Source of the DNA: Cadophora sp. MPI-SDFR-AT-0126
Lineage: Eukaryota; Ascomycota; Leotiomycetes; Helotiales; Ploettnerulaceae
Direction: 5' to 3'
DNA length: 64,000 bases
Assembly (NCBI GenBank): GCA_020747065.1
Contig: JAGMVK010000001.1
Span: 1,612,001 to 1,676,000 of the forward strand
Under the pieces are notes generated by a model. That model searched no databases. It saw nothing but the letters and a program-made list of their open reading frames with translations, and was not told the origin of the DNA. Both the position numbers and the translations under genes were made by a program. Of this stretch, positions 23,664 through 34,927 are shown in pieces. The stretch's first letter is position 1. Each line of letters begins with the position of its first letter.

Positions 23664-25747
23664 CTTGGCAATTCAAAAGTGGGTTCCGGGTTCTTGTTCA
23701 AGGTTTGGCTGGACTGGGCTCCCTACCTCTCCCCGTCGTTGCGAGGTGCTTTCTCTCTTCGTGATGTGGTGTGGTGCGTGGGCGGGCGGGCGTCGTTGTC
23801 GTGGTGCGATCTCGTTGAGAGGGTGATTTCAGTCGGGCAAGCTGTCGACTTGATGTGATGTGAGCTGCTGCGCCTCCTTCGATAAGTGGAGTGGCAGGAA
23901 ATCGTCCAACCTACCGAGCAAGCGACTCGGGATGATCAAACAAAGAGCCAATTGAAACAATCGGACTCGAGGGTTGTGCAGCTGGGCAAAAAGGATCAAA
24001 AAGTAGGGGACCCAGGGGCGCACAAGATCACAGGTGTGTGACGGCGGCGACGGGAACAGTGAAGGTGCGAGATGCGAGGTAAAGTGAAGTGAAGTGGTGA
24101 CGATGGAGATGGAGAGTTCGGTGAGCGCCAAGGAAGGCGGTCTGGTGCGAAGTTATGGTACGAAAGGGTACAGTATGTATAGGAATTTGGCGGAGCGAAG
24201 CGGATGTTATGTTGACAGTAAGCGCGATGGATCTGCTTTAGCTGGCGGGGAGGAGGAGCCAGAGACTGAGAGTGGGAGAGAGATAGGCGGATCTCGTGTC
24301 TTTCTTCTTTGGTCAGGGCGCAGATCGGACTGATATGATACAGTTCTGCTTGTTCTTGCTTGCTGGCGGGATCACTCAGCCAGTCATATCAAAAGAAACT
24401 TGAGTGAAGTCAGTCAATCAAGAGAGTAACGGGGCGTGGTGAAAGATCACAGCTGCAGCATGCCAGATTGTTACAGAAACAATCAGAATGAAGGTAAAGA
24501 AGCACTTTAATATGATAATAAAAAAGTCAAAGGGCGCGAGTGAAATATAGGTAGGATCGTTCAGGTTCAGCTTTACAAGCATGTCATCAACAGGAGAGAA
24601 TAACCTTGATTTCAGCTCCAGCTCTTGGTTCCAGAAGATCAGTCTATCCGTTTGTTTCATGCTCTTCATCGGGGCTTACTAAGCAATAGTTACGGCACCT
24701 GCATTGTTCATGAGTTTATCATGGTGGACGGTTACAGTAACGCAAAATACCCATCCTGCGATTTCTTCACCCTTATAGCTATCGTCAATGCTCGATGACC
24801 CAGCTCGATCTTGTAACTTACAAAACCTGCACAAACTTTCTCAAACACCACATCAGAACAACCTTTCAGACCAAATAATTCATACCTTGTCGTAGTCCGC
24901 GATCGATTCGCAGAAGCTATGGCCACAACACCCGCATGCCATGCCATGTTAGCATCCGGCAACCCGCTGACGTATCTACGTATCAATTAACCCCCCGCGC
25001 TGCAGCCCATTCCCAGTCCAACCCCTAGTCCTGCACAGCCACTCTTGGCAACAGCACTTCCTAGTAGCGCCGACGAACCGGGGGAGCAAGGGAGCTTAAG
25101 TGGACGAACAGTAGTTAACAAGAAATTCTGACTCTGGACACAGCCGACCAGCCAAGTCACCGGCTCAACACTCCTGAAGCCTTTGAGCCATTTCTCGTCT
25201 CCCAGCTTGGAAGTTTCGGGATCAATAGCGAGCTATCCGGTGGATGAAAAGAAATTGGTGAGAAACAAATGAAGAGGTTGGGAAAGTCGAAGTAAAAATG
25301 TTCGGGTGCTGTGGCGGGTGGACATGTCTCCACAGCGATCATGACCATGATGACACCCTGAGGAAAATGCCCGGCAAAATCCCAGTTCAAAACTTGGCGA
25401 GAGATCCACACTCTGAAATGCTCCAAGATTGGCCTTGGCAGGAACGAGCTCCGGAATGGTGGGTGAAGAGGATGGCGGGACGAAGAATGGATATTTTCTT
25501 CGTCTCCAAACTTTTTTTCAAGTATCCCGATAGGCGGTCCTCATCCTTTCTAAAGACAAGACAGATATCCAGAATCGCAAGAGACACAAGTCGTAATGTT
25601 GCCAGGCGTCTTCAGAATATTGGCAGAACCAGAAAGTCCAGAAGGATGAACCCAAGTCGGTAGAATATGTACGGCGTATCCAGAATCGTGAATCATAAAG
25701 TCATGAAGTCGTTCATGCTCCCGGGTACATTCCAGAGCCGAGTACTG
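23664..25747. other. Long gap upstream of vcx1
   Basis: 2.1 kb between the vcx1 5' end and the stn1 3' end, both on the minus strand. A 121-codon plus-strand ORF (25298-25663) has an acceptable start context (aaaaATGT) but no recognisable domain, and I do not call it. Nothing else is supported. Confidence 0.4.
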
Positions 25748-26803
25748 TCAAATCCCCAAAGCATCATATTTCCCCTTCGCCGCTTTCAAAACAGCCATCG
25801 AAGGATACTTTACTTTCGCCTTCGACTTCAGCCTATCCTCCTCCTCTGCTTTTCTGCGCTTCCCATCTTCGTCGTTCCTCTCCACCTCCCTCCTCTCAGC
25901 CTCCTTCCTCTTCCTCCTCTCCTCTTTATCCCTATCCTCAACTGCCTTCCCAACCCTCCCCTTCCTAGCACGTCTTAACTCCTTCTCCCTTCCCCTTCTA
26001 CACTTCTCCTCTTCCTCCTTACTAACGACCCACGGCTTACTCAACACATCCCTCTTGAAAGCTAGCACCTCATTCCAACACCGGACCTCTTGATCTGTAC
26101 ACCTCAATGCCTCGATCTTGATAACCTCTATCTGTATCGTATCCCACCAATTACCAACCCTCCCTTTAACCTTCACCACCGTGCCGACATCGACTTCGTC
26201 CCAAGGGACAGCAGGACTTTGTACAGAAGGGGCTACCTTCGCACTTTCTTTTCCCTTCGATCCCGCTGTCTTCTCCTTCTCCTTGTTCTCCCCTCCCTTT
26301 CCCTCCCTCTTGATCGTACTATCTACGATTTTGGAATTACCAGTATTCCGGACAGTCATAAGGGACGCCATCTGATTCAAATGCGGCGGCAGACTCGGCG
26401 CATCAGTCGCAGGAGGTGGCGCAACGGCTGTACACTCGATACACATCCCACTACTATCGTCAACGGTAAAGACCTTCTTGCCCTTGAACTCATCAACCGC
26501 GACCACGACGCCAGTGATGCGCACCCATTTCACTGGGTGGTTGTCGAAATGGTAGAGTGCTCGTTCTGTCGAGCGGATTGATTAGCACGTACTCTACGCC
26601 ACACACTCTATACTCTCCTCACAGAAGATAAAGGAAGGGAAATGGTAAGGTGGAGGAGAAGCATGAACAGCCTTACCATCACAAAACATCCCCACGGTCC
26701 TCAACCGATGCACGTCCGTCACCAGGAGCGGACACCATTTTCCGATTGTCGGCGACAGGCTGTGGCAGTAGTCCGGGTAGATATTGCTGGGAACGGATGT
26801 CAT
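25748..26803 (-). CDS. stn1: Telomere-capping CST complex subunit Stn1 (OB fold)
   Basis: Stn1 binds telomeric single strands with Ten1 (and Cdc13/Ctc1) and regulates fill-in synthesis. Exons are 26677-26803 and 25748-26565, giving 314 residues. Visible features are the N-terminal YPDYCHSLSPTIGKW, then the OB-fold core with VKWVRITGVVVAVDEF, VFTVDDSSGMCIEC and GTVVKVKGRVGNWWDTIQIEV. A Lys/Glu-rich insertion of about 50 residues sits inside the OB fold between strands. The last ~110 residues are a highly charged K/E/R helix-like tail in place of the winged-helix domains of yeast and human Stn1. The start at 26803 fits the conserved Tyr-Pro opening. Confidence 0.85.
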
Positions 26804-27244
26804 GGCATGATTGATACGGCGTTTGAGCGAGTTGCGCAGCTGGCGATAGAGGCTTGGATAGAGATGTTATGGTTGTATTGATGTTGTCGAGGTGACGCGA
26901 CGAGAATCGACGCGTAAGATATTGTGGACGCACGATCACGTGGAAATTTGTATTTCCTGTTGGGGGCCATCTCCTGCAGCGGTTATGCCTTCTCTAGATG
27001 GTAATATGAGTGTGCAAAAGCTACTAGGTCTCGGATGATAGGTTCTCTGTCCAAATGAAGTTGAACAATGTAAAGTCGTCTTGTTTTGAGAAAATTTCCA
27101 AAGCCAGGCGACAGCCGGTACTCTTTCTTGCAGTCGAAGGAATAGTATTCCGGGATATTCAGATGTCGTAGTATCATCAATTGGCTTTCCTAATTACAAC
27201 GCCCGTTCCGATCCAGACTCCATTAATGCAAATCATAAACCAGT
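26804..27244. other. Intergenic, stn1 to J-protein gene
   Basis: About 440 bp upstream of stn1 and downstream of the J-protein gene. Nothing specific is seen. Confidence 0.5.
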
Positions 27245-28297
27245 TCAACGCTTCGCACGCTTGCTTTTCCGACCCTCGCTCTCAGCCTTTCCGGTCTTCA
27301 ACTTCTTCGCTGCAGCTTGGAAGGCCTCTTCAGAGGGCTCGTCATCCTCATCCTCATCCGACACCCTCTTCTTGCCCTTCTTACCCTTCGGCTTCCTCTC
27401 CTTTTCCTGCGCTTTATACTTGGCTTCCAGATTATCGAGGAACGAGCTCCCAGCATTAGCCTGTCTTCTCTGAATCAGCGCCGCCAGATCCCCTAGCCCA
27501 TCATTCTTCGCCTTCTTCTTGCCCTCAACCTTCTTCGCCTCTACCTCTGCCTCCCCAGCTTCCGTTTCGGCTTCAAGTCTCGCCCGCTTCATCCGCTTCT
27601 CCTTGTCTTTCCCGCTCTCCTCCGTATAGATCTTGAATCCCCGAACATCACCACTAGCAATCGCCGCATCGATATAGCTTCTGAAGCGGTCTTCGTCCTC
27701 CAATGGGTTACTCAGCATGACAGATTCGAAGATTCCTCTCCATGAGCCCCTAGACTTCTCATATGCCTTGACCACATCGTCTCGCTCCTCATCCGAGTTC
27801 TTGTATGATTTCGCGAACCGCTCGATTGCGTCCTCGGTGACTACATCGCGGAATTGCTCAGAGTAGAAGTCGGACCAGCTGAAATCGCCGTCGGCGTCCA
27901 TAGATTCCGAGGTGGAACCGGTCGTGTCATAGCGCTTTCTGCGGATGGGATCGGAGAGCACTGCGTATGCGAAAGCGACTTCTTGGAATTTGGTATGGGC
28001 TTCATCTTTGAGGTGAGGTGCGGCCTTGTCTGTCGAACGGATTAGCAATGTCATGTGTGAGATTTGGGATATACGGAACGCAGAGGATTCATGCCTCTGT
28101 GATGCGCGCATACCTGGATGATGCTTCAAGGCTGCTTTGCGGTATGCAGACTTGATCTCGTCGGCGGTTGCGCTCTTCTCGATGCCCAAGACCGTGTATG
28201 GCTCAATAGAAGGGGGCTCGTCTGCCAACTCTTCCTCTTCCTCTTCCTCCTCTTCACTCTCCTCGTGAATATCTTCGTTTTTAGATTTACGTGGCAT
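27245..28297 (-). CDS. DNAJC9-like J-domain protein
   Basis: J-domain cochaperone of the DNAJC9 type; DNAJC9 is a nuclear Hsp70 partner and histone chaperone in animals. Exons 28114-28297 and 27245-28029 give 322 residues. An acidic N-terminus with a run of nine Glu precedes the J domain (about 33-105): YTVLGIEKSATADEIKSAYR, HPD at 60-62, FAYAVLSDPIRRKRYD. The intron splits the Asp codon of HPD, and splicing restores it. The middle region (SDFYSEQFRDVV, SYKNSDEERDDV, GSWRGIFE) matches the DNAJC9 central module. The C-terminus is Lys/Glu-rich with several basic clusters, consistent with a nuclear location. Confidence 0.88.
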   Translation of the reverse strand: MPRKSKNEDIHEESEEEEEEEEELADEPPSIEPYTVLGIEKSATADEIKSAYRKAALKHHPGMRASQRHESSAFRISQISHMTLLIRSTDKAAPHLKDEAHTKFQEVAFAYAVLSDPIRRKRYDTTGSTSESMDADGDFSWSDFYSEQFRDVVTEDAIERFAKSYKNSDEERDDVVKAYEKSRGSWRGIFESVMLSNPLEDEDRFRSYIDAAIASGDVRGFKIYTEESGKDKEKRMKRARLEAETEAGEAEVEAKKVEGKKKAKNDGLGDLAALIQRRQANAGSSFLDNLEAKYKAQEKERKPKGKKGKKRVSDEDEDDEPSEEAFQAAAKKLKTGKAESEGRKSKRAKR

Positions 28298-29135
28298 TTT
28301 CAGTGTTGTGTGTTGATTCCACAACAATAGGTTGATGTTTAAAGGATGATAAAGTTGGGCAGGTGTTGACTCGACTGTTTGGTGAGACGCGTTTTGCTTG
28401 GCGGAAGTCGCGTAAAGTGGCCCCTTCCCTCAAGAGCGATTTCTCGAGAATTTGGATTTCGAAATTCCGCATCCAGCGGTAATTTCATGTACTGTGATGT
28501 ACTCCAGGGCATTCACTGACCAGATGTCTCAACAAAGTGCAGCAATCCAGATCCCATGTTCCCATATGCACCCAGCAGGATCTTCATCTTATCTACCTTC
28601 AACCTGATCATGCTCAATGTCTCGGAACTGTCTTCAACAATTTGCAATCACAAATTCAAAATTGTCCTGCTGACAGTACTCCTATTGTTCTATGATTTCG
28701 GCATGATACTGAGGACACTTCCCCACTTGTCATTGATGCATGACGGTCTCTATCTCATTGGCCAGTTCCATTTGGTACAATGCACAGCATTTACTAGTGT
28801 ACCGTGTTGGAGAAAGGTTACTATGAAAGCGTTGTTCAAGTGGGCGTATGGGATACATGAGATGGGCAGATGCGCAGCAAGTCCTAGTTCTTGAAAAAGG
28901 GGGCGAGGAGGCTGTGTGTGCAGAGGGAAATTCAGGAGAAGGGGCAGATAATGGGAGATGGAGAAGACGGAGGAGACGGAGAAGCCGGTGAGGATTTTGG
29001 ACAGTTCCGGAATATGGGTTGAGAAAGTTCTACTTCTCGCCACTCTTCTGTATTTTATTTCTGCCTGACCTTCATTTTCCAACTCCTGTCCATGTTTCTT
29101 CTGTTCTTTCTTTCTCACAATTTCCTCCCTCGAAA
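28298..29135. other. Intergenic, J-protein to RNase T2
   Basis: 840 bp upstream of the J-protein gene and downstream of the RNase T2 gene. A 112-codon plus-strand ORF at 28556-28894 is hydrophobic but unsupported. No gene is called. Confidence 0.45.
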
Positions 29136-30518
29136 CTATGCACTGGCCCATTGGAAAGTCACACTCACAGCGTTCGACGTAGTGTACACAGCTTGCTGTG
29201 TCGACCCTGCCGGTACGGCTGCAGCATAGAACGTAGTCGCTCCATTGTATGCCAACTTTCCACCACTCGCCTGTTTCCTCGTTAGCGCAATTCATCGTAT
29301 TGTATTTTAATGAGCTAGATGTTGAGAACGGGAGGAACTTACAGTAAATACCGTGGCAGTAACGCCCGAAGCACAAGTGAAAGTTGAAGATACAATCCCA
29401 CAATTTCCCTTCGAAGACTTCAAAGTGAAGCCCGAGCCTGAAGCAGTCGCAGTAATAGTCGCACAAGTACCGCTTGCGTACCAAGTCCCAGCACTGATGA
29501 TACATCCCTTTGCAGCTCCTCCTGTGACAGCATTCAGGTAACCTGCGCCAGAGAATGATCCTCCAGTTGGAGTAGATCCGGAGCCTGTGGTGGTTGGTGT
29601 GCCGGATCCGGATCCTTTGGGAAGATACTTGATGCCTGTCGATGGACAAGAACCTGTCTGTCCGACTGGAGCGGCGGGGACGAATGTGCCGGTCTGGACT
29701 GAGCCTCGTACGTCGTAGGAGTACCAAATCTCGTCGAGAGCGCCGGATGCGCATTGGATTGTGACGGCGTAGCCGAATCCAGCCTTAAGAGCGGCTTGGA
29801 TGGCGGCTGAAGTGTAGGTTGCTGTGGTGGATGGAACAATATTTGCATTCTTGAGGAACTTTTGATTGTTAGTTGGAAAAGAGTTTGAAAAATCGAGAAC
29901 AACATACTGTGTAGCTGTCAAGGGTCTTGAAGAGGTCAACTGCTTTCTGGAAGTAGTCTACGACTTCTTGCTTGGAAGTGTAACCTGTGTAGCAACTAGG
30001 CTTGAGGGTACTGATGCAAGTGCCATGCTTGCCCCATTCATGCTCCCAGAAAGTCTCATCGTCCCCAGAAGAATCCTTCCAGTACGTTTGCATGTACGAG
30101 AGGAGGTCAGTCTTGCCGAAGCTTTGGAGAATGCCAGTTATGCCTGTATATTCTCTTTGTTGAAGTTAGAAAATGACATGAATACCTTATCATTGAAACA
30201 TACCGAGTAGAATCACAATTAGCATCGAAGGTCCCATCGCAATGGTCTGGCCATAGTCCATGTACTGTCCAGCTGGTTGTAGGTCCTGAGAGCATGAATA
30301 ATACAATAAGCAGGTTCATTCGATTATTTACCTGTGACTGGATTCGTGTCCCAAAATTGAGTTTGGAGCATCTGACCCCCCGGGGAGTTGAAGCAGCATA
30401 AATCAGTAGAAGTCGAAGTTCCACAACTCAACACAGGGTTGGTACAAGTTTTTGAAGTCCCCAATGCCAACACTGCTGGCAGGCCCAGCAGAGTCACAAC
30501 CGCAATAGAGAACGTCAT
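29136..30518 (-). CDS. Secreted ribonuclease T2
   Basis: Acid endoribonuclease of the RNase T2/Rh family, secreted or vacuolar. Five exons on the minus strand (30332-30518, 30204-30285, 29908-30154, 29343-29858, 29136-29270) give 388 residues with every phase consistent. A signal peptide (MTFSIAVVTLLGLPAVLA) is followed by a Cys-rich mature start. Both active-site boxes are intact: TVHGLWPDHC (CAS I) and FWEHEWGKHGTC (CAS II). After a Ser/Gly/Thr-rich linker comes a ~110-residue C-terminal module (GYLNAVTGGAAKGCIISAG...), the extra domain seen on many filamentous-fungal T2 enzymes. The acceptor at 30155 was chosen because the nearer CAG breaks the STREYTGITG reading. Confidence 0.93.
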
Positions 30519-31371
30519 GATGTGAGAAAAGAGCAAGAAACAATTTTAAGATACTTCAGGCCAAGGAAAAAAAGGTATCAAGGCCATATATAAGCTCATC
30601 TCAACCCATCCCTTGTCCTCCGCTCATCACAAAGCTTGGTGTAGATAAGAAGCGATCCGTTCCCTCGTGCACGACTTCGTTGGCAACCATTCCTTCCAAA
30701 CTTCCAAAGAAAGAAGGCGAACAACTCATGAGCGCGGTAGTTGAAAGCCACTCAGACCTTCCATTGGTTCACGATGGGATTAAAGGACGGATCCAGAAGA
30801 GGCTAAGAAAATGCTCAATCCCTGACCCTGATCGGCAGTCGAATGGCAGGCGAGTATCCAACAACGATCTCCAGGAACTCCCGCTCTGGAATCGTGAGAT
30901 AGGGGACCAGGTGTCCGATTTGATGTTGTGCATCCTCACGGCTTCTAGCATGCACATCAAGTGCAATTTGTACGTGCCTTCTGAATCAGGTTGGTGGGCT
31001 TGAGGCACCTTCTCCTTCTGGGCGATCGTCCGTTGAAAGAGAGTTTGGTGTGGACGCCCAAACGGGTCCTTTTTGATGGTATCGTCGCAGCTCGCCGTGG
31101 GCCTATATTTATGATTTCCAAGGAGATGGAGATATAAGTTTGGAAATGCGTCGGGACCGAAGATATAGGTAAAAAATCTAGGCACTGAAACTCAACGGGT
31201 GGATGCAAATGGCTGGAATGTATGTTGAGGATTCGAGAGGCTGCCTCGGCTGATTGGTTCCGTTCCACTTACAATGTCGTCAACACGTCCAGGAGAACAC
31301 AACTTAATATTGGAAAAGTACAAGCACGAATTCTTCTCTAGCCGCTTGACCAGAGATATCTATCGACGATA
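30519..31371. other. Divergent region, RNase T2 and aldolase genes
   Basis: Shared upstream region. A 107-codon plus-strand ORF at 30680-31003 has no recognisable domain and lies where promoters are expected. Nothing further was identified. Confidence 0.45.
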
Positions 31372-32719
31372 ATGGACTCTATGGGACCCGGATATACTGC
31401 ATTGAGGAAAGAAGTAAGTAAGTCTCACTGTCTTTCATGCCCAATTGCGGGGTAAATCTGCCCCTCACTTGAACTTTGAAGTATTTACAAAGTAATATGT
31501 TTGTATATTCCGTGCGTGTATTCAGTACAGCAAGATGTTAAGAGCTGATGTGGCATAGCTGGAAACTCTCATCCTTGCAAACAACATTCTTCACTACCAC
31601 AATGTCGTTGACGCCTACGGTCACGTATCTCTCAGACATCCCGAGAAAGCGGACATCTTCATCATGTCCGGAGACAGAGCCCCGGCCTTAGTTTCTTCTC
31701 AGTCAGATCTCATCCTGTATTATATTTCAGATGCTTCACCTGGTAAGAACAATTGCTTCGACGTGGTACATGATGAAGCCAGAAATGTGCCTGCAATCCC
31801 CCTCTCCTCGTCACGCACCACGGATCTTGTCAAGTTATTTGTTTACCATCGAGGATCGCATTGCTAATTTGCATCTAGTTGATCCAAGTTCCAAGAAAGG
31901 CTACCAAGAACGCTTTATCCACAGCGAGATCTATAAAAGATTTCCGCATATCAACAGTGTAGTACACAGCCATTCTGATGCCGTTCTGCCGTATACCATG
32001 AGCGGTGTTCCAATGAAACCTACTTTCCACATAGCAGGATTTCTAGGTACACCAACTCACCTCAGTTCAATAATCTAAATCCAGTTGATATGTAATCAGG
32101 AACCCATGTACCAATCTTCGATATAATGCCCCTCTATGAAACTGGCGTCCAACAAGACATGCTCGTCAACACGCAACCCTTCGGCTCAAGTCTCGCATCA
32201 AAGTTCTCAATGTCGTAAGTTCAAATTTAAAACTACACTACCTTGATTTTTATTCTCGTTGCGAAACAAGGGCTCAACCTAAATCCACACTTCCTTCAAC
32301 TGTCAGCTCCCAAAGCCTTCTAGCTACCCAAAGTGCCTAGAGATCTATTTGAAGATAGATATAGAGTTGACACTTGTCACAATTAGGTTCTCATGACATG
32401 TCACGGCTTTACCGCCATTGGGACGAGTATCAAACAAGCTGTTTACCGCGCCATATACACGCATGTAAATGCAGGTATCCAGACCAATGCTCTCCTCATC
32501 CGGAACGCTTCAATGAGTATCGGTGCAAATTCAGCGGCTTCTTCTTCTTCTGCGACGGAAGATTTGCGGTACTTGAACGAGGACCAAGTAAGTGGATCCT
32601 TGAAAATGAATGAGGCGTCGCAGGATAGACCATGGGCGCTTTGGGTAAAAGAGGTTGAAGCCTGCCCGCTCTACAGTAAAGCTGGCAAGGCACTCGTGGT
32701 TGAGAAGAAGTTTCTGTGA
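31372..32719 (+). CDS. Class II aldolase/adducin-fold protein
   Basis: Metal-dependent aldolase or epimerase fold (L-fuculose-phosphate aldolase / ribulose-5-phosphate 4-epimerase superfamily); the substrate is unknown. Exons are 31372-31413, 31559-31742, 31879-32046, 32100-32214 and 32387-32719. Frame arithmetic demands one more small exon between 32215 and 32386; 32271-32301 fits in phase and gives 290 residues in total, but its donor (GTCAGC) is weak. Visible landmarks are NVVDAYGHVSLRHP, IMSGDRAPAL, the metal-ligand motif VVHSHSDAVLPY, HIAGFLGTHVP and TCHGFTAIGTSIKQAVYRA near the end. The start MDSMGPGYTALRKE fits a cytosolic protein. Annotators may split or shorten this gene because of the small exons. 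Confidence 0.8.
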
Positions 32720-34081
32720 GCCGAGGACAAAAAAAAAATACAAAAGTACAGAAATAGAATCATGAAATCTGAGCTGGACATTCTAGCCACTCAAATCGTC
32801 AAGAATTCTTTAGCTCCTTGACTATCTCATAGTTGACTCAAATATATGATATGTGTTTCGTGACACCAATTCCATTTCTCCGCAACTCCTAGCTCCCAAC
32901 TCCCAAACAGATTCACAACTAGAATTCCAACTCTTCACACAGCTCTCGAATCAGGTTAAGAAAGCAGGAACCAAACATCCGTAGAATCTCTTGATCACCC
33001 AATCGCATACAATTGCCAAGTGTCTCGTCCTTACCGCCTCTCTGTCTCTGGCACAGCGAACCGACTGGGCATTCGGTTGCGCAACCGTCTAAGAACCAGA
33101 TCCCCAGAATCCCCCACAGCCAAGCTGTACCAGCTTCGTGTTCTGTCTGAATGTCTGTATGTCTCTACTTCAGGTGGCCAAGTGAGCTTATCCCCCCATA
33201 TCTCGGCGATTCCAGGGAGAAGAGTACGCATTGCCATGTGTGAGTTCGAATGACGCGTATTGCGGGGTTGGGAGGTCATGTTCATCCTGCTGTGATGTTT
33301 ACACTTCTGGGAGATAAATATATAAACATAGGTCTCGGGACTTTTACAAGCCGGAAAACTTTTTCTCGTCACTCTCTGCACCGGAAGGCGACAAATGCAG
33401 ACCGAAAGATAAAGCGTTCATCGAACCTCCCGTCAGGGTTCCGAGGTTCCTGAGCATCACACACAAGCACGACGATCCACACTCCATTTCTGCCCTTCAG
33501 ACTCCTTGGCAAGATTTCAGCTCTGTAGCGAAAAGTCTCAAACAGGTCCATGTCCTTCCCCGCTTGTTGCGTTGCTTAACTTGTGAGGTTAATATTCCCA
33601 GTGCGCATGAAGTGGTTGTTTTGGGTGCCCTGCTCAGCGCCATGGAGGCTTGTTTCATCTGACAGGGCCTGGGCGTGCTGGGCGTGGTGGAGAAATAAGC
33701 GAGTATAACGTCGGCGAAGGGAGTGAGTGGAATCGAGGAATTGGCAAGGTGAAGAAATGGGTAAATGATGAAGCTAGTGAGTGTCCTGGAGGTGTCTCAT
33801 GATATTCACACTTCTAGCTCTAAAGCACGCATTCCTATCTATATTACTTTCAACCAACCACATTACAGTGTAATACCAATCGCAGTAAGAAAAGAACGCC
33901 TGACAAAGCCCAAATCAAGATCAAGAGAAAGTAGGGTGGAATGCATGCTCAGAAGGCTATAATACCGCGTGATGAATAATCGTGACAAAAAATAAGTGTG
34001 TATATCCCGATGGTCCCTTTTAGTAAATAGTCTGCCCTAGTCCTCCCGTCCCATCCTCGTCACATCATTGCTCGCACATAG
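32720..34081. other. Convergent intergenic region
   Basis: 1.36 kb between converging genes. It contains a poly-A run near 32729 and short unsupported ORFs. No gene was recognised. Confidence 0.45.
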
Positions 34082-34927
34082 TCATTCCTCATCATCATCG
34101 TTCACTTCCCGTGTCTCGACAAAAGTCAGCTCGGCGACTTGTCCTTCGGCCATGTTGAGATTGACGCCGTCGATTGCTGATTGCGATGGCTCGCGCTTCT
34201 CGGTTGCTACGACTGGTTCGCGCTTCTCAATCGAGGAGTCTTCGCTGCGTGCTGTTTAGTTGTTAGTGAAGTACTGGTCAACGTTCGTGACATAAAACAT
34301 ACCAGATGCTGGCAAAGAGCCTCCGCGAACAAACATGGTCGTGACAGTGGTCTTCATCTTGGGCGAGAACAAATCTCTCTCCTCCATATTCCGTCTAGCA
34401 GGTCGAGGTGTGGTGGCTGAAGGGGTTCCACCAGCCTTCTGAAGGATACCAACACCTGATCCCTCCGCGCCAGTTCCAAGTTGAACCTCAGGGCCAGTCT
34501 TCAAGGCACCAGTTGCGTAGTTCAACGCGGCATTGAATCCTTGAAGGTCTCTCTTCGAAGCGGCCTGGTGGAGTTGAACGACACGAGGAGCGATTTCCTT
34601 GCCCATACCCTGTAGGGAAGTGACTTGGGCAGCTTGATCGAGAGGAACGGACTGGATCGTCGAGGCGTCGGCGGGTTGGACGACTGCGGCCGCTGCAGGA
34701 GAAGCAGCAGGGGCGGCGGCCGGTTGAGCAGCGGCGGCAGCTCCTCCTGCAACAGCGGCACCTTCGAGAGCGTTCATCAAATTTGATACGTCTTGCTTAC
34801 CACCGAATGAGATTTCTCCATCACCGACTACCAAGGCAGGCGAATAAGCTCCAAGGTTGATGTTGAGAGGAAGGGCATGGAGACGCGCGGAGAAGAAAGC
34901 GACGGCGAGAAGGTAATTCGAATGCAT
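34082..34927 (-). CDS. Small secreted Ala-rich protein with dibasic sites
   Basis: Exons 34303-34927 and 34082-34251 give 264 residues. The ATG at 34927 starts a signal peptide (MHSNYLLAVAFFSARLHA), followed by PLNINLGAYSPALVVGDGEI, a block I recall from uncharacterised secreted ascomycete proteins. The middle is an Ala/Pro low-complexity stretch (about 55-85). The region KRDLQGFNAALNYATGAL looks folded. The C-terminal part carries RR and KR dibasic sites, including two copies of EKREP 11 residues apart, and ends in an acidic NDDDEE tail. The dibasic sites could be Kex2 cleavage points, but this is inference. Function is unknown. A reader ignoring the intron would stop at FTNN and lose the last 56 residues. 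Confidence 0.75.

Noticed and set aside
25298..25663. 121-codon plus-strand ORF upstream of vcx1
   Set aside because: Acceptable ATG context but no domain and low-complexity basic sequence; not enough to call a gene.
28750..29754. 334-codon minus-strand ORF overlapping RNase T2
   Set aside because: It runs in another frame over several RNase T2 exons and introns; the RNase T2 model with intact active-site motifs explains the DNA.
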